A DNA stretch of 64,000 nucleotides, from contig CBDUXP010000003.1 of NCBI GenBank assembly GCA_965371225.1, positions 1 to 64,000 on the forward strand, written 5' to 3'. Position 1 is the stretch's first letter. Each line of letters opens with the position of its first letter. The DNA is from CBDUXP01 sp965371225 [NCBI: uncultured bacterium]. GTDB taxonomy: Bacteria > Abyssobacteria > SURF-5 > CBDUXP01. Below the pieces are notes generated by a model. That model saw only the letters and a list, made by a program, of their open reading frames with translations. It did not search any database and had not been told where the DNA came from. The position numbers and the translations under genes were made by a program. Of the stretch, positions 59,590 to 64,000 are shown piece by piece.

Positions 59590-60450
59590 ATGGCCACAAC
59601 AGCTTCCATTCCTGCTCGATTGGCGACCTACGGCCGGTTCGTCACCATCGAGCACACCGTGTTCTCGATCCCCGTGATCCTGGCCGGCACCCTCCTCGCG
59701 GCCGGCGGCTGGCCCAGCGGACGGGTCCTGGTGCTGATCGTGTTGGCCGGCACAGGGGCCCGGACCGCGGCCCTCGGCCTCAACCGGATCATCGACCGCC
59801 GGCTGGACGCGCAGAATCCGCGGACGGCGACCCGGGAGCTGGCCACGGGGGAAATCGGCTTTCTGGAGGCGTGGGGGGTGGTCCTGGGCGGTGCTGCGCT
59901 GTACCTCGGGTCGGCCGCGGCGCTGAACCGGTGGTGTTTGCTCCTGTCGCCGCTCCCCCTGGCCGCGTTCGTCGCGTACCCCTATCTCAAGCGATTCACG
60001 GCCCTGGCGCACTACGGCGTGGGCTTCTGCCTGGCCCTGGCGCCGTGCGGCGGCTGGATGGCAGTCCGCGGTTCCTGGGAGGGCGTGGGCCCGGTGCTGC
60101 TGCTCGCCCTGTTCACGTGGGGCTGGGTCGCCGGGTTCGACATCATTTACGCGTGCCTGGACGTGGACTTCGATCGCGAAGCCGGTCTGCACTCTCTGCC
60201 GGCGCGCTTCGCCGCGCCCCGGGCCTTGAGCATTGCGGCAGCTACGCACGCCGTGGCGTTCGCGGCGTTGCTGCTCCTGACGGTCACGACCCTGCAAGGC
60301 CTGCTGTCGTACGTGCTACTTGCGGCCGTGGGCGGACTGCTCGTCATGGAGCATCGGTATGCGCACAACGCGGACCTCGCCTTCTTCAAGATCAACACCG
60401 TCGTGGGCTGCATGGTGTTCGCCCAGGTGTGGGCGGGGCTGGGAGGCTGA
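59590..60450 (+). CDS. mqnP: UbiA-family prenyltransferase of the menaquinone (futalosine) pathway
   Basis: A 286-residue integral membrane protein with about eight segments. The first Asp motif is NRIIDRRLDAQNPRTATREL and the second is YACLDVDFDREAGLHSLPAR, both binding the prenyl diphosphate through Mg. Its place directly before UbiX, UbiD, MqnE and MqnA indicates that it prenylates 1,4-dihydroxy-6-naphthoate (MqnP) rather than 4-hydroxybenzoate. It is the first gene of a run with gaps of 3 bases or overlaps. Confidence 0.85.
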   Translation: MATTASIPARLATYGRFVTIEHTVFSIPVILAGTLLAAGGWPSGRVLVLIVLAGTGARTAALGLNRIIDRRLDAQNPRTATRELATGEIGFLEAWGVVLGGAALYLGSAAALNRWCLLLSPLPLAAFVAYPYLKRFTALAHYGVGFCLALAPCGGWMAVRGSWEGVGPVLLLALFTWGWVAGFDIIYACLDVDFDREAGLHSLPARFAAPRALSIAAATHAVAFAALLLLTVTTLQGLLSYVLLAAVGGLLVMEHRYAHNADLAFFKINTVVGCMVFAQVWAGLGG

Positions 60451-60453
60451 CCG

Positions 60454-61005
60454 GTGCGCGTCGTAGTGGGCGTGACGGGGGCCACGGGCGCGCCGATGCT
60501 GAAGCGCTTTCTCGAACGCTGTCCCGGAGACAAGTACCTCATCATGAGTCAGTGGGGCCGGGCGGTCGTCCACATGGAGCTGGGTCTGCGTCCGGAGGAT
60601 TTGGATCCGCTCGTGGCGGCGCGATTCGCGGACACGGATCTCAGCGCGCCGTTCGCGTCCGGTGGCAACTCTTTCGACGCCTACGTGATCCTGCCGTGCA
60701 CGACGAACACGCTGGCCAAGATTGCGGCGGGCATCGGCGACACGCTCGTGACCCGCTGCGCGCACGTGGCGCTGAAGGAGCGGCGGCGGTTGATCCTCTG
60801 CATCCGGGAGATGCCGTGGACGACCATCGACTGCCGCAACGCGCTGACCCTGTCCGAAGCCGGCGCTATCATCGCCCCCCTGTCGCCACCCATGTACACA
60901 GACCCGGGCACGGTCGAAGATATCGTCGAGGCTTTTACCGATCGGTTGCTGGGCTTGCTGGGGGAACCTCTGGCCGACGGGTGGCGATGCGACGAACTCG
61001 TGTAG
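60454..61005 (+). CDS. ubiX: UbiX-family flavin prenyltransferase
   Basis: A 183-residue flavoprotein starting at GTG: VVVGVTGATGAPMLKRFLE binds FMN, and ILPCTTNTLAKIAAGIGDTL and LCIREMPWTTIDCRNALTL are conserved. It makes prenylated FMN, the cofactor of the UbiD-type enzyme encoded next. In futalosine-pathway organisms the UbiX/UbiD pair removes the carboxyl group of the naphthoate. It overlaps the UbiD gene by 19 bases. Confidence 0.88.
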   Translation: MRVVVGVTGATGAPMLKRFLERCPGDKYLIMSQWGRAVVHMELGLRPEDLDPLVAARFADTDLSAPFASGGNSFDAYVILPCTTNTLAKIAAGIGDTLVTRCAHVALKERRRLILCIREMPWTTIDCRNALTLSEAGAIIAPLSPPMYTDPGTVEDIVEAFTDRLLGLLGEPLADGWRCDELV

Positions 61006-62762
61006 GCGCGGACGATCTCCAGAGTTTCCTCCGCGTCCTGGAGCAGAACGGCGAACTCCAGCGGGTGACGTGCGAGGTGGACCCGGTCCTGGAAATCACG
61101 GGCATCGCGACGCGCACGGTGCGGGAGCAGGGGCCCGCGCTGCTCTTCGAGAACGTGAAGGGCTCCCCGTACCCGTTGGCGATCAACGTCCTGGGCAGCA
61201 TGCGCCGCGTGGAGCTGGCGTTGCGCCGCCACCCCGCAGAGGTGGGGGAGGAGCTGTACAAGTTCGTCGAGCGGGCCAACCCGCCCTCGCTGAAGAACCT
61301 GCTCTCCGTGCGCCGCACGCTATACAAACTGCGGCACATGCGGACACCCCGCGTCAAAGTCGGCCCCGCCACCACCAGCGAAGAGCCCGACCTGACCACG
61401 CTGCCGATCCTGAAAACCTGGCCGGAGGACGGCGGGCGTTTCATCACGCTTGGGCTCGTGCTCACGCGGGACCCGGCGACCGATCGCCGGAACATGGGTA
61501 TCTATCGCATGCAGGTCTTCACGCGGAGCAAAACCGGTATGCACTGGCAGATTCAGAAGGGCGGGGCCTTTCACGCGGACGAGGCCAAACGCCGGAAGCA
61601 GGAGTTGCCGGTCGCCGCCGTCTGTGGCACGGACCCGTGCCTCCTGCTCGCGGCGATTTCTCCCTTGCCCGAAGGGATGGATGAAGTGGCGTTCAGCGGT
61701 TTCCTGCGGGGCAAGCCCACGCCGGTCCGCCGCATCGGTCCCCACGGCATCGCGGTCCCGGCCAACGCGGAATTCATCCTGGAGGGGAGCGTGGACCCGA
61801 ACGAGCTGCGCATGGAGGGCCCGTTCGGCGACCACTTCGGCCATTACTCGCTCGCCGCACCCTATCCGGTGTTCAACATCCACGCGATACACCGCCGGCC
61901 CGAGCCGGTGTACCAGGCGACCGTCGTGGGGAAACCGCCACAGGAAGACCGGTACCTGGGCGACGCCGTGAATCACATCTTTCTGCCGCTGCTCAAGGTG
62001 ATCCAGCCGGAGATTGCGGACCTCTGGGCGTACTACGAGGCGGGATTCCACAACCTGCTGGTGGTCTCCGTAAAGGAGCGGTATGCCCGCGAGGGGTTCA
62101 AGACGGCGCTGAAGGTGCTTGGGGAGGGCCAACTGGCGCTCAGCAAGTGCGTCATCATTGTGCCGGAGGGCGTCGACCCACGCGACTGGTCCGCCGTGCT
62201 GCGGTGCGTGCACCAGCGGTGCGATCCCCAGTCGGACATCCACGTGATTCCCACGGCGGTGGTCGACACGCTGGATTTCACGAGCCGCACGGCGGAAGTG
62301 GGGGGGAAGCTGATCTGGTACGCGGCTGGACCGCCCGGGGAGAACCTGCGAGAGGTGCCCGAAGAGTTGAATCCCCGGACCGTGGACGACCGCGTGAGCG
62401 AAGCGCGGTTGTGGGGAGGGACGTACCTGGTCGTGAAGGTACAGGATTCCGCCGCCGCCCCGGACATCCTGATGCGGCTTGTGTCAGAGTATAGGGACGT
62501 CGGCCTCACGGCGATTGCCGCGGTGAGCGGGGATGTCACCTTGGATGATCGGGAGTCCGTCCTGTGGGGCATCTACACGCGGTTCGATCCGGCGCGCGAC
62601 TGCGTGGTGGCCGGCGCGCGCGCGGACGGGCCGGTCGCCCGTTGGGAGGGGCCTCTGGGCATCGATGCCACGTGGAAACCGGGATACCCGAAGGCGCTGG
62701 AGCTGCCGCGGGATATTGAGGATACGGTCACGCAACGATGGTCGCAGTACTTGACACCGTAG
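60987..62762 (+). CDS. ubiD: UbiD-family decarboxylase (prenylated-FMN-dependent)
   Basis: A 591-residue protein. Family segments: LEQNGELQRVTCEVDPVLEI, MGIYRMQVFTRSKTGMHWQ, then EGPFGDHFGHYSL (active-site loop with Glu and Asp) and SGDVTLDDRESVLWGIYTRF. It would decarboxylate the prenylated naphthoate in menaquinone synthesis (the step called MqnL in the futalosine literature). The ATG at 60987 lies inside the UbiX gene; the stop codon overlaps the MqnE start by 25 bases. Confidence 0.87.
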   Translation: MRRTRVGADDLQSFLRVLEQNGELQRVTCEVDPVLEITGIATRTVREQGPALLFENVKGSPYPLAINVLGSMRRVELALRRHPAEVGEELYKFVERANPPSLKNLLSVRRTLYKLRHMRTPRVKVGPATTSEEPDLTTLPILKTWPEDGGRFITLGLVLTRDPATDRRNMGIYRMQVFTRSKTGMHWQIQKGGAFHADEAKRRKQELPVAAVCGTDPCLLLAAISPLPEGMDEVAFSGFLRGKPTPVRRIGPHGIAVPANAEFILEGSVDPNELRMEGPFGDHFGHYSLAAPYPVFNIHAIHRRPEPVYQATVVGKPPQEDRYLGDAVNHIFLPLLKVIQPEIADLWAYYEAGFHNLLVVSVKERYAREGFKTALKVLGEGQLALSKCVIIVPEGVDPRDWSAVLRCVHQRCDPQSDIHVIPTAVVDTLDFTSRTAEVGGKLIWYAAGPPGENLREVPEELNPRTVDDRVSEARLWGGTYLVVKVQDSAAAPDILMRLVSEYRDVGLTAIAAVSGDVTLDDRESVLWGIYTRFDPARDCVVAGARADGPVARWEGPLGIDATWKPGYPKALELPRDIEDTVTQRWSQYLTP

Positions 62763-63871
62763 AGTTGGAGCAGTGTCGCGACGCGCGCCTGCCGGCCATC
62801 TGGGCCAAGGTGCAGGCGGGCGAGCGGCTCGGGCGCGAGGACGGGGTCGCCCTGTTCGAGACGGAGGATCTCTTGACGCTCGGCCGGATGGCCAACGCGG
62901 TCAAGGAACGCCTGAGCGGCGACGACGTGTATTTCGTCGTGAACCGCCAACTGAACCCGACGAATAAGTGCGCGCTCAGTTGCAAGTTCTGCGATTACGC
63001 CAAGACCAACGCGGACAAAGACGGTTACGAGATGACGCGCGAAGAGATCCTCGCGCACTGCGGGCCCGACGTGAGCGAGGTCCACATTGTCAGCGGCCTG
63101 CATCCGAAGTGGAAGTACGAGCAGTACGTCGACATCGTGCGCGCGATTCGCGCGCACAACCCCACCATTCAGATCAAGGCCTGGACGGCGGTGGAGATCG
63201 ATTTTTTTGCGCGGCTGGCGCGGAAGAGCACCCGGACCGTGCTCGAGGAGATGCGCGAGGTCGGGATGCAGACCATGCCCGGCGGCGGTTGCGAAATATT
63301 CAGCAAGCGTGTGAAGAAAGCGCTCTTCAACGCGAAGATCGGGGAGAAGCCCTGGCTCCAGGTGCATCGTGAGGCGCACGAGCTGGGCATCAAGACGAAC
63401 TGCACGATGCTCTACGGCCACATCGAGACGTATGCGGAGCGGGTGGACCACATCCTGAAGCTGCGTGACCTGGAAGACGAGGCGCCGGGCTTCCTGGCGT
63501 TCATTCCCCTGGCGTACCAGATTGGCTATACCAAGCTGGTGGACCGCCAGGCCTCCGCGATCGAGGATCTGAAGACCGTGGCGGTGTCGCGCTTGCTCTT
63601 CGACAACATCCCGCACGTCAAGGCGTATTGGGTCATGCTGGGGGAGGCGACCGCCACGATCGCGCTCAACTTCGGCGCGAGCGATATGGATGGCACCATT
63701 GGCCGCGAACGTATCGCCCACGCGGCCCTCGCGGACTCGCCGGACGGCTTGGAGCGGGAGCACATGACGCGGCTCATCCGCGACGCGCGCCGCCGGCCCG
63801 TCGAGCGCGACGCCCTGTACAACATTGTCCGGACGTACGAACGAACGGATCCCCGTGGCCGTCGTCGGTAG
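62738..63871 (+). CDS. mqnE: Aminofutalosine synthase, radical SAM (MqnE)
   Basis: A 377-residue radical SAM enzyme. The cluster motif is CALSCKFCDYAK; other MqnE features are VSEVHIVSGLHPKWKYEQYV, IKAWTAVEIDFF and MPGGGCEIFSKRV. It makes aminofutalosine from 3-[(1-carboxyvinyl)oxy]benzoate and SAM, the first committed ring step after MqnA. Its last bases overlap the MqnA start by 17. Confidence 0.9.
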   Translation: MVAVLDTVELEQCRDARLPAIWAKVQAGERLGREDGVALFETEDLLTLGRMANAVKERLSGDDVYFVVNRQLNPTNKCALSCKFCDYAKTNADKDGYEMTREEILAHCGPDVSEVHIVSGLHPKWKYEQYVDIVRAIRAHNPTIQIKAWTAVEIDFFARLARKSTRTVLEEMREVGMQTMPGGGCEIFSKRVKKALFNAKIGEKPWLQVHREAHELGIKTNCTMLYGHIETYAERVDHILKLRDLEDEAPGFLAFIPLAYQIGYTKLVDRQASAIEDLKTVAVSRLLFDNIPHVKAYWVMLGEATATIALNFGASDMDGTIGRERIAHAALADSPDGLEREHMTRLIRDARRRPVERDALYNIVRTYERTDPRGRRR

Positions 63872-64000
63872 GATTCCCTACCTCAATTGCGCGCTGTTCT
63901 TCGACCGCTGGGGCGAGGGAGGGCCGGCCTTGGTGGATCTGCCGCCGCGCCAGTTGGGGGAGGAGGCGATGGCCGGGCGCATCGACGCGGGGCCCATGGC
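63855..64000 (+). CDS. mqnA: Chorismate dehydratase MqnA, N-terminal fragment (runs off the window)
   Basis: About 48 codons from a GTG start: VAVVGRIPYLNCALFFDRWG and later GRIDAGPMA. RIPYLN and DAGP are the hallmark segments of MqnA, which makes 3-[(1-carboxyvinyl)oxy]benzoate from chorismate. It overlaps the end of MqnE, so the order UbiA-UbiX-UbiD-MqnE-MqnA is a single cotranscribed unit, and further futalosine genes may follow beyond the window. Confidence 0.8.
   Translation, partial: MAVVGRIPYLNCALFFDRWGEGGPALVDLPPRQLGEEAMAGRIDAGPM

Noticed and set aside
1-64000. CRISPR array, tRNA, rRNA, integrase or transposase
   Set aside because: None could be seen by eye; a dedicated search would be needed to exclude a short tRNA.

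Overview
The window is G+C-rich chromosomal DNA (60-base samples I counted run near 75% in conserved genes and near 50% in a few islands), packed with genes on both strands. It is bacterial and almost certainly Gram-negative: it has an outer-membrane beta-barrel, Tat- and Sec-exported proteins, periplasmic c-type cytochromes and type IV pilin-like genes. Deazaflavin (F420)-type enzymes occur together with the futalosine route to menaquinone and many acyl-CoA enzymes. This mix suits an uncultured high-GC lineage of the Methylomirabilota/Binatota/Desulfobacterota kind, but the sequence alone does not fix the taxon. I saw no rRNA, tRNA, CRISPR array, integrase or transposase.

Layout. 1-13.3 kb: start of an acyl-CoA dehydrogenase (-), a giant membrane kinase/ATPase/TPR signalling protein, a lipase, an orphan CheX, an alpha-galactosidase overlapping a lipoprotein phosphatase, and a two-domain fatty acyl-CoA reductase. 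13.4-19.1 kb: an SDR, Cu/Zn superoxide dismutase, a deazaflavin-type reductase, a repeat-containing secreted protein, a hydrolase and a MaoC hydratase. 19.1-25.7 kb: an outer-membrane porin divergent from a siroheme nitrite/sulfite reductase with an extra C-terminal helical domain, then two cytochromes c and a cupredoxin. 25.8-26.7 kb is a low-GC island with an orphan membrane protein. 26.8-38.3 kb: small metabolic enzymes around a three-gene pilin-like operon (29.97-33.73 kb) whose last product carries a CxxCH motif, then a GxxExxY gene bounded by 32-bp inverted repeats.

38.3-50.2 kb: a thiamine-diphosphate lyase divergent from an acyl-CoA synthetase and an alpha-methylacyl-CoA racemase (a possible alpha-oxidation set), a dienelactone hydrolase, a transporter, and a minus-strand run with an M81 peptidase, a kinase-like protein, a MOSC protein and a class III aminotransferase. 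50.4-56.1 kb: a redox operon DUF6599 - Tat-DUF362 - NapH-like polyferredoxin - Tat aldo/keto reductase, facing a NapG/NapF-like ferredoxin. 56.1-59.4 kb: a zinc ribbon protein, an enoyl-CoA hydratase, a ComB-like phosphatase and a radical SAM protein. 59.6-64 kb: a tight menaquinone operon (UbiA-type prenyltransferase, UbiX, UbiD, MqnE, start of MqnA).

How it fits together (inference): menaquinol from the 59.6-64 kb operon could feed the NapH-like membrane protein at 52.5 kb and the periplasmic cytochromes at 23-25 kb. The acyl-CoA genes handle fatty or branched-chain acids, with fatty alcohol as one possible product. The most promising undescribed systems are the DUF6599-DUF362-polyferredoxin-AKR operon, the pilin operon with a haem-type motif, and a kinase whose lysine arrangement resembles eukaryotic WNK kinases.
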